DNA of 64,000 bases, taken from assembly GCA_032358165.1 (NCBI GenBank), contig JAALGY010000039.1, forward strand, positions 372,001-436,000, read 5' to 3'. The position numbers and the translations under genes were made by a program. The stretch is from Diplosphaera chodatii. Its lineage: Eukaryota > Chlorophyta > Trebouxiophyceae > Prasiolales > Stichococcaceae. The stretch's first letter is position 1. Each line of letters starts with the position of its first letter. Shown in pieces: positions 12,401 through 24,000 of this stretch. The notes under the pieces were generated by a model. The model did no database searches. It was not told the origin of the DNA and was given only the letters and a program-made list of their open reading frames with translations.

Positions 12401-15400
12401 TCCACAAGCGAACTGATGCTTTACAGCCTTGCCACATCGAACTCTTCTGCACGGTTGGGGGTGATAGTTGAGGATGGTGCTGTCATGGTTTTGCTGTGTG
12501 CGGGGAGCAGGTGGCGCACCGCTTCTACAACTCCCACGCCATTGTCAACATGGCACTGAGCTTCCGGCGCGGTGCTGTTGACGGCGCCCTGCGCGGGGTC
12601 CGGGCGGCGTTCGGCCGCTACGACACACCTGAAATGGGTGACTCTCTGAAGTCCTCTTGTTCTGCATGCATGCTCAAGAGCCAGATGACACGAGCAAGTA
12701 ATGTTGCACAGCCAACGACCGTTCCTGGCAGGCACCGGTGGTATGTTGTCCGCGCAAAGCTACCCTAGTGCTGTGCTGTGGGAACTGCCTGGTTGTCTGC
12801 GTGCCTTCATCACGAGTGCTCATTGCTCGGCCGCCTCAGAGCAGCGGGGCAGCTGCAAATCCCGGGAGACAGCGTTGCATGAAGCCACGTCTGAATGCTG
12901 CAGCCCCGCCGTGTGTGCAGGGCAAGGCACCTGGAGCGTCTCCCGGCTGCGCGGCGCCGAGGCGGCCCTGGAGCAGAGGCCGCTGTCGGCCAGGACTCTG
13001 GCGGCGGCGCTGCGGGCGGCGCAGCAGGAACTCAGCAGAGGCGATGCGCACCCAATGGTGGCGCAGCTCGGGGAGGGCGTGCTGCTGAGCCTGCTGGCGC
13101 CCCTCGTGCCGAAGGCAAGGCCCATTGGTTGTCACAGCACCCCTTTCATTGTTTCACGTTGGTGGGCACGGGAGATGTCAGCGCCAACGGTGCGCACCCT
13201 GCTGTGATGCCGCCTGACAGCATCATACAGAGTCACGCTTATGGCTGGCAAGCTGGGTTGTTTCAAGCTGAGAGGATGAGGGCAGCGGTACTGGGGCCAT
13301 GCTTACTGAAATCGATGTATGATGAGCCTGACATGTACAGCAGAGAATCTATCTTGGTATGAGACACACCAACGACGGGGCCCATGTGCCTCTATAGAGC
13401 CCCTGCGTTCGTCTAATCGACCTGCAGGATCCCCGCAACGGGGCGCTCGGCCGCCTGCTGGACGCGGCAGCGATGCAGCCGCCGGCGGCTGGCAGCGGTC
13501 GCCAGTCGTGGCCGGACTACGGCAAAGACGCGCCGCCGGTGCACCTGCCCATCGAGAAGGACGCCGTGAAACTGCAGGTTCGGCTGGAAGACATTCATGG
13601 CCTTCAATAGATCCTGGGAGTGCGACTTCCTGCCTTCTGCATCAGCGTCCTTATACACACGAGACACACGGCGGCAGGGCCTGCTGGGGCTCAAACTATA
13701 GCTTTATTTGGTGCTTGCCCAGGGTACCGCCTGCCCTGCGCATGCATACACATGTGAGCTGCGATGCCGGAGTGGGTGTGCTGCTTGCAGGCGAGTGGAG
13801 AGGCAATGTACACGTCCGATGTCGGCGTTGGCAGCGGGCAGCTCTTTGCAGCGACTGTGGCCAGTATGCAGGCTGCCGTGCGCATTGTCAGCATCGACAG
13901 CTCAGCTGCTCAAAAGGTGAGAGCACAATACTGCAAGTGGGTTATCAGGCGACCTAGCCTGGGCACACAACCGAATGCACATGGTTGCCATAGTGTTTCT
14001 TCCAACAGCCAAGCGCACATGCTCTCTGCACCAGGTGCCTGGCTTTGTGGCGTTCATCACCGCAGCAGACATCCCCGAGGGCGGCAGCGACGAGGTGTTT
14101 GGCGACGCCCTGTTCGCCACGGACTTTGCAGCCTATACAGGGCAGCGCATAGGCCTGGCGGTGGCCAGCTCGCAGGTACCCAGTGCTCTGTCTGCTGGCA
14201 GATGCCTGCATCACACGGCGAAGCCGTAGATCACTGCCATGCAGTGGGCACCAGGCATCGGAGTTTTCAGCGCCTGCTACATGAGGGCAGCCTTGTGGTA
14301 CTACCAGACTATAACTAAAAGAGTACACACCGAGCGTTTGTTGATGCCTGCAACCGCTTTGCTGGCTTGCAGCAAGCAGCGGAGGCCGCTGCCGCCGCAG
14401 TGCGGGTGGAGTATAGCCGAAAGGATGCTCAGGCGAGGACAATTGTCACTACGCAGTTTTCTGGTGTGCAAAGCGCCGAATCTGCTGCCATGCAGCCTGA
14501 TCGCTGCAGGTCATCTGCACTCAGGGATCCCAGGGATGAATACTGAAGACCGTTTATTTCGTGTGCTGCGTGTCACAGGGCAAGGAGTTGCCGATGCCAA
14601 TACTCACAACGGCCGATGCCTTTGCAGCCGGCTCACTACATGAGGAGCCAGGTGGTTGGCCCATACTCTGCTGCGCCACTACAGCATGTGAATGATGTCA
14701 TCACGGCTGGAAGTAGTTTGATATGCCCATGGGGTCAACTCCAACTGCAGCACACGCTCCGAATCCTGTTGACAGCATTTACACTGCTGCAGCGCCAACA
14801 GGCGAGGAGGCTGCCGACAGAGCGGCGAACAGCGCTGCGGTGGATGCCGTGCTGGCGGCGGCCCCGCACAGCATCAGGGACGCGTGCTACGCCATCGGCT
14901 CGCAGCAGCACTTCTACATGGAGCCGCAGGCGAGAAACCTCCTGGTTCAAGGGTCCAGGCTAACATCATAATGTCAATAGGACCATCAGTACCAGGCCAC
15001 CCATCGGCTGGTAAGTCCCCAATGTGGTGAGATCATGCAGCCGGGCAAACATGTGGCGGTGCAGCCTGTGGATTGTTTTTTTAATAATTGTGCTGCCAGT
15101 CCATAATCCTGGCACAAAATCGCGTGAGGGACTCTCGAGCTGCACCACATACACCCACTTCACCAGCTGGTATCCACACCAAGTACTATAAGAAATAACG
15201 TGTACACGCTTTACCAACCAGCACATGTTCATCAGAGCTGCAACCAAACCATCCTAGCTGCGGGTGTCAGCGCTGGCATTGACTTAAGGCAGCAAGGTGG
15301 CAACGAACAGCACAGCACACATGCACATACAAATAACAGCTGTACTGGTCATGTATGTGAGAAGCATGCTCAAGTGCTGCAGGCGGCGGTGGCCGTCCCT

Positions 15401-18400
15401 GATGAGGGCGGCACGTTCACGGTGCACTCGGCGACGCAGTCGGTGGATGCGGTGCAGCGGTCGGTGGCCACGACGCTCGGCATCCCCTTCCACCAGGTAC
15501 CGCCAGCTTCGCAGACTGTTAAGCTTTTAACCTTACAGCATGGTAACTCACACTGCAGCTGCCCCGTTTCCCCTTTCACCAGGCGCTGCCTACAGATTGC
15601 TCAGCAAATCACATGCACAGCCACTACGAAGAGCAAAGCGACCCAAGATTCCACCAGGCCTGACTGAGCAATTCGGCGGGCAGGCAGCAATGCAATGTAT
15701 CATCGACCTCACGGCTGGCAAGAAATTGTCAGCAGTCTCATAGCCAGCTGTGCCTCAGGGCCGTGTGACTGTAATATGGGCCCCATCCCAGCGCTCAGAG
15801 GTAGCGCCATGTCACTGCATCGCATCACATGCCCGCCTCCTCGGCTGCAGGTCAAGGTGGTTTGCCGCCGGCTGGGCGGCGCCTTCGGCGGCAAGAGCTC
15901 GCGCTGCCTGCCGCCCGCAGCCGCGGCGGCAGTGGCCGCGGCAAAGCTGCGCCAGCCCGTGCGCTACGTGCTGACCCGCGAGGATGACATGCGCCAGAAC
16001 CAAGGTGGGTGGGTCCAAGCCACGCGACTGCAACCTTTTGCTGGAATACATTCAAATGTTGACCCCTTGAACTGCTCGTGAACACTGCTTACACACTGCA
16101 TATCAGGCCCACATAGCTTAGGCTGTACGTGTGCTGGCTGCGGCCAGAGCACTGAGCATGTGAAGCAAATGCTACGGCAGTCCACACATCATGTCACTGC
16201 ACCTGCAGGCCGCTGCTCGGTGGACATCACCTACGACGTGGGCTTCCGGCGCGACGGCAAGCTCACGGCGCTGCGGCTGCGGGGCGGCATGCTGGCGGGG
16301 CACGTGGAGGACCTGTCGGGCGACGACATCGGCATGCTGCGCAAGGGCTCCGACATGGTGCGTTTTGGAAGGCAAAACAGACTTTGGAATAGGGTCCTCA
16401 AACCAGTGCAGGTCCAGGACCTGTCGTGCGACGACATCAAGATGCTGCGCAAGGGCTCCGACATGGTGTGGCTGAATCCTCCTAAACCTTGACAGCACGT
16501 TGTTCCAGCATATTGGCAGCTCATGCTTAGACTCGGTGTCGCTCAAGCACTAAAGTACAGGCTGCCACTGTGCAAGTGGCGAAACAATTCTGATGGTGGC
16601 AAGCTGGTCTGGCTCGCGCGCCATTGGTCAACCCTTGCTGTTTCATGGTGTTCCAGGACAAACTGCGGGACTGCTGCGCAGGTCTTGCCACTGGGTGGGC
16701 CTACCTGTTCCCGGTAACAAGCTGCAAACATGTGCATGCACCAAGCCGTGTGTGCCACTGCCGCAGGCGTACGACATCCCGGCGCTGGACGTGGACCTCA
16801 AGCTTGCCAAGGGCAACCTCGCGCCGCACACCATCATGCGCGGGCCCGGCTACATGCAGGCCGTCATGGTCATCGAGCAGGTGGGCGCTATGTTCCAAAG
16901 ATTGAAGTGACCGCTTTTGTTGGTGCTGGGCAAGTGGACAGATGTGTCGTGTGTGGACAGCTTTGCATGTGGGTGTGGCCCCACACCATCCTCTGAAGGA
17001 GGTGTCCCATATCCAGCCTTTGAGGCGCAGGTGATGGAGCACATCGCAGCAGAGCTGGGGCTGGATCCTGCAGAGGTCAAGAGGCGCAATTTCATCGCGC
17101 GGCCTGACAGCATTGACCCCGACCCGCTCGCGCCGTCACTTGCCATTGCCGGCAGCAGCGGCACCAAAAGCAGCAGCGTTGGGGCCGATGACGCACTGGC
17201 AGATGGCGCCACAACTGCGGCAGACAAGAGCGGCCTGCTGGCGTTCAGCGTCGCGGCGGACGGCACGCCAGAGGCGGCGGTGCGGACTCAGCCGCAGGTG
17301 GCGGACACATCAGCCGCTGCTGCTCCGCACCGGCCCTGCTTTGCCGGACCTGCGGCAGGGCTTGCGTCCGACGAGCAGGTGGAACCGACAATCATGTGCC
17401 TATGTGTGCCATGTGAGAATGTGCGCTGTTGTGCGCATGCATGTCTGGACCTGAAGGATGCTCGGACATGCTGTTCCATGGCCGCTGCCCTATGCATGGG
17501 AGGTTGCTGCTGTGCAGGTGCTGAGCACGGCGCAGGGGCGCCGCTTCAAGGCATCGCTGTTCACGCTGCCCCGTATCTGGGCCCAGATCCAGGTGGGATT
17601 CAGTTGCCTGGTGGTCGTTCGGGTGGCGCTGCCCAGGCACATGCGGACTTGGCGCAATGGCAAGAAGGCCAAAAGAACGGAGTGCGGGTTGCGCAGGAGG
17701 ACGCCCACTTTGAGGAGCGCCTGACAGCGGTGCACGCCTTCAACGCCGCAAACGCCTGGCGGAAGCGCGGCATAGCCATCACCCCCATCAGGCATGGTCC
17801 CATACACCCCCTGCGGCATGCCAACCCTGCCTCTTGGGCTGTCTGTTTCTCGATGCAGACAGCACTGTACGCACCTTCACTGCAGCACATGAGGATGGCT
17901 CCATGCATGCGCCAGGTTTGACTGCTCGCCCCCCGCCATGGCGGCCAGCGTGCACGTGTACCCAGACGGCTCCGTGCTGGTGGCCTCGGGCGGCCTGGAG
18001 ATGGGGCAGGGCCTGTTCACCAAGGTCAAGCAGGTGCGGTGCCCACCACGTTGAGCAGAAGGAGAGCACGTGAAGTCATTCACGTCACCGCTCACCTGGC
18101 CATCAGTGGCGTCGCAGTGCAGGGGCGGGCATGCAGTGTATATTCTTGGCTTTGTTTTGCGAGTGTGGCAGCCTCCCCCATGCAGATGGCGGCGTTTGCG
18201 CTGGGCAAGGTCACGCCGGGGGGCGCGCCGCTGCCGCTGGCGAAGATCCGGGTGGGCGACACCGGGAGCGATGTCCACCCGGGCTGCGGCGCCACCTGGA
18301 GCTCCACCGGCTCGGAGGGCGCCTGCCAGGTGATTTGAGGGTTTACTGAAAACCCTACATCACCTGCACCTGTGTGGACCCCACAGTGCGTTGAGCGCTC

Positions 18401-20619
18401 CTAGTTCGGTGATGACAATGTCATATCTTCACACATGTCATCATTTACATACACGTTGTATCACACGATCTTGGTAGGGCCCCGACTGCACAGGTTGCGT
18501 AAGATGCACTGCTGGTCCAACAGGTTGTGACTGAGACTTCCGCGTCAAACTCGCAGGCTGTCAGGCTCGCGTGCGAGAAGGTGGTCAGGCAGCTGCAGCC
18601 GATCGTGGAGAAGGCCGGTGAGCACGCGAGCTGGGAGGACATCATCCAGCAGGCGCAGGGTGACCACGTCGGCCACGTCCCCACCAAGGTGGGGCGCTGC
18701 TGCTGGCTGTAATTCCATTGAGTAGGAGCAGCAGGAGAGGTGCCGTTCGAGGTGGCATGGCGCTGGTCCCTGAGCAGGGTTCAATCAGAAATGTGTTGCG
18801 GTGCGACCACGTAACCGAGTAAACATTTAGATCCCATGCTCGGCCTGTCTCGTATCCCAACGGAAGTGAAATTTTTGGTGTAGAATCGTTACAGCACTTG
18901 CAGCCATGACTTGAAAATGGGTTTAGAACTGACACGCGTGCAAGCTGTGGGGGTGCCGCAGGTGTGCCTCAGCGCCATGGCGTGGTGGGACGGCTCGGAG
19001 GTGGGCGGCCCCGGCGCCGGCAAAGAACAGCTCAACTACATGAGCTTCGGCGCCGGCGTCTCCGAGGTGGAGATCGACGTGCTGACTGGAGAGAAGCTGC
19101 TGCGGCGGACCGACATACTGTTCGACTGCGGCCACTCCATGAACCCTGGCATCGACATTGGGCAGGTGCGGTTCTGTCTGCCGTCAGTCATTCAGCTGAT
19201 GAACAAAGGCATGCGTCTGCTCATGCCACTGCGCAGTCCACTTGTCAGCTTGCGCTGCCGGCCAATACCTGCTCAAGGCTGAAACAGTTGCCTTGCTGCA
19301 TCACTTTGACATTTTGAGTCATTACGCATGGCAGCTGACGGCTGTGACGAGGCATGCAGCAGGCAGACTGCTTCCTCTGTCGACATTCACGTTCTACTTG
19401 AAGCACATTCACCGCATGATACTTTGACAATTGCACTCAGCTAAGGCTGTTTCCTACTTCCTGCAGGTGGAGGGCGCCTTTGTGCAGGGGCTGGGCCTGC
19501 AGACACTAGAGGAGGTGGTGTTCGACGCCCAGGGGCGCCTGGTGACGACCAACACCTGGGACTACAAGATCCCCACGCCCGCCGACATCCCCCGCCAGCT
19601 GAACGTCAGCTTCTTGAAGGTGCAACACGCGTCTTCCACAGCATCTTCCAGACAAGCTGAGCTCCAGTCGCCTGCCCACGAGGCAGCATTATTGACATGT
19701 GCTCATGATGCAGAGAGCAACCATGGTCATGCCGTGCCAGCTGACAACACGTTGCAAGTGTTGCACAGCTGTTGCAGATCGCTCGCAGGTGTGCACTCGC
19801 ACTCGGCTGCGCCCCTGCGTTTCTAGAGTTTCTTGTGACAGCAGGCACTCGCTATGAGCAGCTGCCCAGAGCGCTTGCCTTGTGGCCAAGCTACCTAGGA
19901 ACACTTGCCCACCATGATTTCAGCCGACCCAAGCTATCTGTATCTTGCTGGGTCACCTGAACACGGCAACCCAGATGCTGTCACCTGCGCAGGACTCGCC
20001 CAACCCGCGGGGCATCATGAGCAGCAAGGCGAGCGGCGAGCCGTGCCTCATGCTGTCGGCGGGCGTGCTGGCGGCGCTGCAGAGCGCGGTGGCCGCCGCC
20101 CGCGCAGAGGTGTCCGGCACCAGCAAGGTGTGCGATGTGCTGGCCTTTGGCGGTGATGCCGGGCCTTTTGTAATCCAGCTAAATCCTCCGTGCTTTGGCT
20201 GGCTCTGCCTCGGCGTTTGGCAGGAGCCGGATGTCGCAAGGCGAGCACTGCAGTCCAAAGTGCCATGCACGTCAGAAGACGGCCAACAACACTGCTGCCC
20301 GCCGCTGCACCAACCAGCTGCAGCTAGGCCTGCACCGCCGTGTCAGTCACTGCGCAAGTACATGTCTGCAGACCACCTTATGCTGCTGCAGGGTGCGTGG
20401 CGGCCGCTGTATGCGCCAGCCACAACTGTGGCGCTGCGCCGCGCGGTGGGCGACTTCTGCGTGGCCGACATGCTGGAGGCGGCCCTGGAGGGGAGGCACG
20501 GCGGCGCCAAGGCGGCAGCCCACCCTGCAGCTGCTGATACAGAGACATGCGGCGGTAGCGGCAGCCCAGCGGGCAGCGGCGGCAGTGCGCTCAGCGACAG
20601 CAGCTGGGAGGTGCTGTGA
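9446..20619 (+). CDS. Plant-type aldehyde oxidase (molybdo-flavoenzyme, xanthine oxidase family)
   Basis: Oxidises aldehydes to acids using two 2Fe-2S clusters, FAD and molybdopterin cytosine dinucleotide. Fe-[11 protein letters not shown] (about 9890-9920) plus the fourth Cys in SINACL (about 10062). Fe-S II: CGYC and CRC (10415-10550). FAD domain: NTGTGIY (about 11255) and [13 protein letters not shown] (about 11850). Moco domain: GGAFGGK (about 15875), MRGPGYMQA (about 16835), [14 protein letters not shown] (about 17995) and SGEPCL with the catalytic Glu (about 20030). [12 protein letters not shown] and SSKASGEP are plant aldehyde-oxidase signatures rather than xanthine dehydrogenase ones. 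The first introns are in exact phase: 9446-9559, 9877-9952, 10043-10162, 10387-10574. There are some 25 exons. Oddities are an Ala/Asp/Ser-rich insert (about 17100-17385), ALQGGEEQ doubled, and a duplicated 18-codon exon. Substrate is unknown; land-plant relatives include abscisic-aldehyde oxidase. Confidence 0.93.
11559..11606 (+). repeat. Perfect 24-bp tandem duplication in the aldehyde oxidase FAD domain
   Basis: Two identical 24-bp units encode ALQGGEEQ twice in frame within the FAD-domain exon that starts [15 protein letters not shown]. It adds eight acidic residues in a loop-like position and does not break the frame. Confidence 0.9.
16304..16464 (+). repeat. Duplicated exon end in aldehyde oxidase (possible 18-codon cassette)
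   Basis: The exon end encoding [16 protein letters not shown] (about 16304-16357, donor GTGCGT) recurs at 16411-16464 as [16 protein letters not shown]. The second copy is preceded by CAGTGCAG and followed by GTGTGG. The second copy is 54 bases long and in phase 0 on both sides, so it could be included without breaking the frame; the intervening intron would be only about 51 bases. Confidence 0.8.
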
Positions 20620-21033
20620 GGATGTGCATGCGCCAGTGGGTGCTGGTCCAACGTCAGTGGGGCAGCTCCAAGCCTGTGCTCCAGCTGTCGCGGCAGGGAA
20701 GCTTCAGATAGTAGTATTGCGTGTCCTGTGCCGCTGTGGGTTCCGTGCAGCTGTACAAATCCAGCTTGTCCTGCAACTGAAGTTTGTACAGCAGTGTGGC
20801 GTTGGGTTGGCACACTAGGGGACGACCTAGGGTGGCAACCTCAACTAGGGGTGAGTTTATCAGCCTGCCCTGTGCTTGCCCTGTATTGATATGTATGCAT
20901 GGCGTGAGCCTGTCGGAACGTAGCCAAACTGCATTTCGGCAATGACGACGCAACAGAAACAAATCTCCACCTCGTAAGCTATACAGTGCTGCAGACACGC
21001 CGGTGATGCCTCAAGATTCTTGCTAAAAGTAGC
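20620..21033. other. Aldehyde oxidase 3' flank and TTC27 promoter region
   Basis: Spacer between two plus-strand genes. No RNA gene or convincing frame is visible. The TTC27-proximal part should hold its promoter. Confidence 0.45.
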
Positions 21034-24000
21034 ATGGGATCTGCAGAGCTGCAGCTTCTGCTTGCAACGCTGAGCGGTGTACAGCACGACACGGTCTCGG
21101 ACGACGCAAATGTTACCGCAGGTGCGGTACGAGTGCCAACGGGGCGGTCTTTGTGACATCCCGTATGTACCATGCAGTGCTCAGCCGCCACGCCTGCGCA
21201 TGTTGCTGACTTGAAGTAGATCGCCGCCTGTGAGGGTGATCAAATCTTTGCTGAGACCTGAAAGTCACGCCGCTTCGTGCGATATGCAGTTACGGAGCTG
21301 GTCAGCAATATCGAGGCAGGCAGCTATGAAGCCGCGCTACGGGCGGCGGTGCGGCATGGCGTCCTGCCATCATGCCACAGCAGAGGTGATCTGGAAACCG
21401 CAGCCGCCGCTGCCAATGCGCCTGGCGATGCTGCCCGCGGTATGGCCGCAGACAATGGCGGTGACAGGGATGGCGGCAGCGGCGGCGAAGGCGGCAGCGA
21501 CGGTGTGGCCGCCTACATGCAGGCAGCGCAGGGCTGCGCGGCCTCGGTCTGCAGCGGCAACGGGGCGTCAGATGCAGCAGCAAAGACATCGGGGCTTGTG
21601 GCGCTGCTAGCGGCTGCTGCCGCCGCGCTGCTGCTGTTCCTGCAGGCCAATCTGACAGGGTGAGCCACGGTGGACTGTGCTCACCCCACAATGATGTGAT
21701 GCAGATCCCATCATGCTAGCTACCCGAGCATGCTCCTCGAGACTATATACAATATTTGAACATAACTGCTTGGTGATTCACAGGCCGCAGCCGGAGGGCG
21801 TGCCTGAGAGCCCCATGGACCTGGCAGCGCCGGCAGCAGGACGTAGCAGCAGCAGCAACCGGTCAAGCAGCAGCGGCGCACGCACAACAGCCGGCAGCGC
21901 CCTCGGCAGGAGCGCCGCCTCCGCCGCGGACCGCTGGGCTGTCGGGCAGCTGGCGGCGAGCGGGGAGGAGGCCCTGGGGCGGGTGTACCTCCCGCAGTAC
22001 CTGCTGCTGGCGCTCTGCATCCTGCTGCCGCCGCTAGGTGCACTTCCTCCGTCTCCTGCTGCATGGCAACAAAGCATCTGTATGGACTGGTGCACAGTCA
22101 CAGCACAGGCGTCATTTGTTGCTTGCCGTGGTCTTCAGCCCATTGCTGCTCCATCCCTTCACAGGCCTGCAAGCGCCCGGCGGCAAGGCCAGCGGCAGTG
22201 GCAGCGATCCCAGTGCAGATGCCGGCCAGCAATCGGCGCAGCATGCAGCCCCTGATCTGCCGGCCAGCTGGGCGTGGTGGGCGGCCCGCGCGCTGGCGAC
22301 GCAGCAGCGGGTGCTGTCGGGGCGCGCAGCGGCGCTGCGGGCCCCCCTGCAGCAGCTCACCAAGCAGGTGCCTGCCATGCGCGACTCCAGAACAATAACG
22401 CGCCGAAGACATTCTTTCAAATGCTGGAGGATTGTGTCGCACTCGTGTGACTTTGGCGATGTCAACAACAAGTTTCGTGGCGCGTGCTTGATGCTGAGGT
22501 ATGGCTGTGAGCTGCAGGTCGTGTCGGGCTTTGACGGCGGCGGGGCGGCGGCGCGGCTGGCGGATGGCGACCCCAGCCTGCAGCGCCAGCTGGCGGCCGC
22601 AGCCCGGCTGGAGGCTGCGGCGGTGGAGCAGGCGTACGGCGACGTGAAGGCCGCCGGGGCGCACCTGGCGGCGGCCGAGGCGGCGTTGGGGCTGTCGCTG
22701 GAGCTAACAGGTAGGACTGTGCATGAATATGGAACCCATGCGACCAAGATATTTGGCCCAAGTATGTGTGTTGAGCCCTACTGATGTGGCCGCTCATGGC
22801 GCCTTCATGCAGGGGCGCTGGGCACACGCACGGTGCACCAGGTGGACGCGAAGGCGCAGCTGCTGGTGCGCGTGGCCCACCCCGCAGCGGCGTCACCACC
22901 AGCGCACCCCGCACAGCCCGAGGCAGCCCGCACTGCAGGGGGGGCCGGCGCAAGCGATCTGGCAGCGGCAGACAGCGGCGGCGGCGGCGGCGGCGGCAGC
23001 GGCAGGGACAGCGTGGCATTGCCTCAGTGCAGCGATGGCGAGGATGCAGCGGCGCTGCAGGCGGCGCTGGAGGGCGCCAGCAGCCCCGATCTGGAGGTGC
23101 GTGCTCATTCCTGCCTGCTTCCTGCTGCTGCAACGGCACCGCTTGTGCGCCGCTTAAAGCGCAGACGGTCATCAACAGCTTAGTGCTCGACCAGGTGCCC
23201 AATATCAACGCCAAGCAAGATCTAACACACATCTGCCTGCCGCTGTGGCGGCCTGCACAGTGAGACAGGCACAGTCTAGGGTCTATGCACCCTCTGTTGT
23301 GGAGAATTTGGAGCTGATATCAGCTGCTACCTGCATCCAGGGCATTGCCGCTGACGTGGACGTGCTGCCGGCGCCTCGCATTGTCGCATCGGAGGGCGAG
23401 GTGCCGGCCGCCCTGGGCGCCCTGGAGCAGGCGCTGCTGCTGGGGCGCGCGGCGCAGGTCAAAAAGGCAAGTGATGCCCGGCGCACCATATGGCCAACCG
23501 TTGCAGACCCAAATCTGGTAGCTGCTTGACCCAAGCCTGGCTGAGCCCATGCATCGTAGGACGCTTCCCGAGCAACCGTGTGCTCACAGGAGTACCATGG
23601 CCCCCGCCTCGTTTGCCGCTGGCATGATCATGGAGCAAACATGCTGCTGCAGGGCCGGGCGGCGGACGAGCTGGCGGGGTGGCAGGCGGCGCCCTTCGCC
23701 GAGGCGGTGCTGCAGCAGCCGCGCTCCTGGCCCCTGCCCTGGGCCGCCGCGCACCTGCTCAAGTGCGCCCGAGGCCTCGCAGGATTGACGCTATGCATGG
23801 GGATCACGACCAGGTTGCTGTTACAGGTGCACCATTGCTTTTCTCACTGTGACCTCGGGACGAGTGTGTCCGGTTCACATTGCAGGGCGCGCCACGAGCG
23901 GGGGCGGCCGCGCACCCGCGACCGGGCGCTGCTGACGCTGCAGCGGCTGGCGGACGCGCTTTCTGCCACAGGGCCGCCGCCCGCAGCGCCCCGCCTGCGC

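Noticed and set aside
9446..20619. Xanthine dehydrogenase
   Set aside because: The [10 protein letters not shown] and SSKASGEP signatures and the NTGTGIY FAD motif fit plant aldehyde oxidase better, though the families are close.
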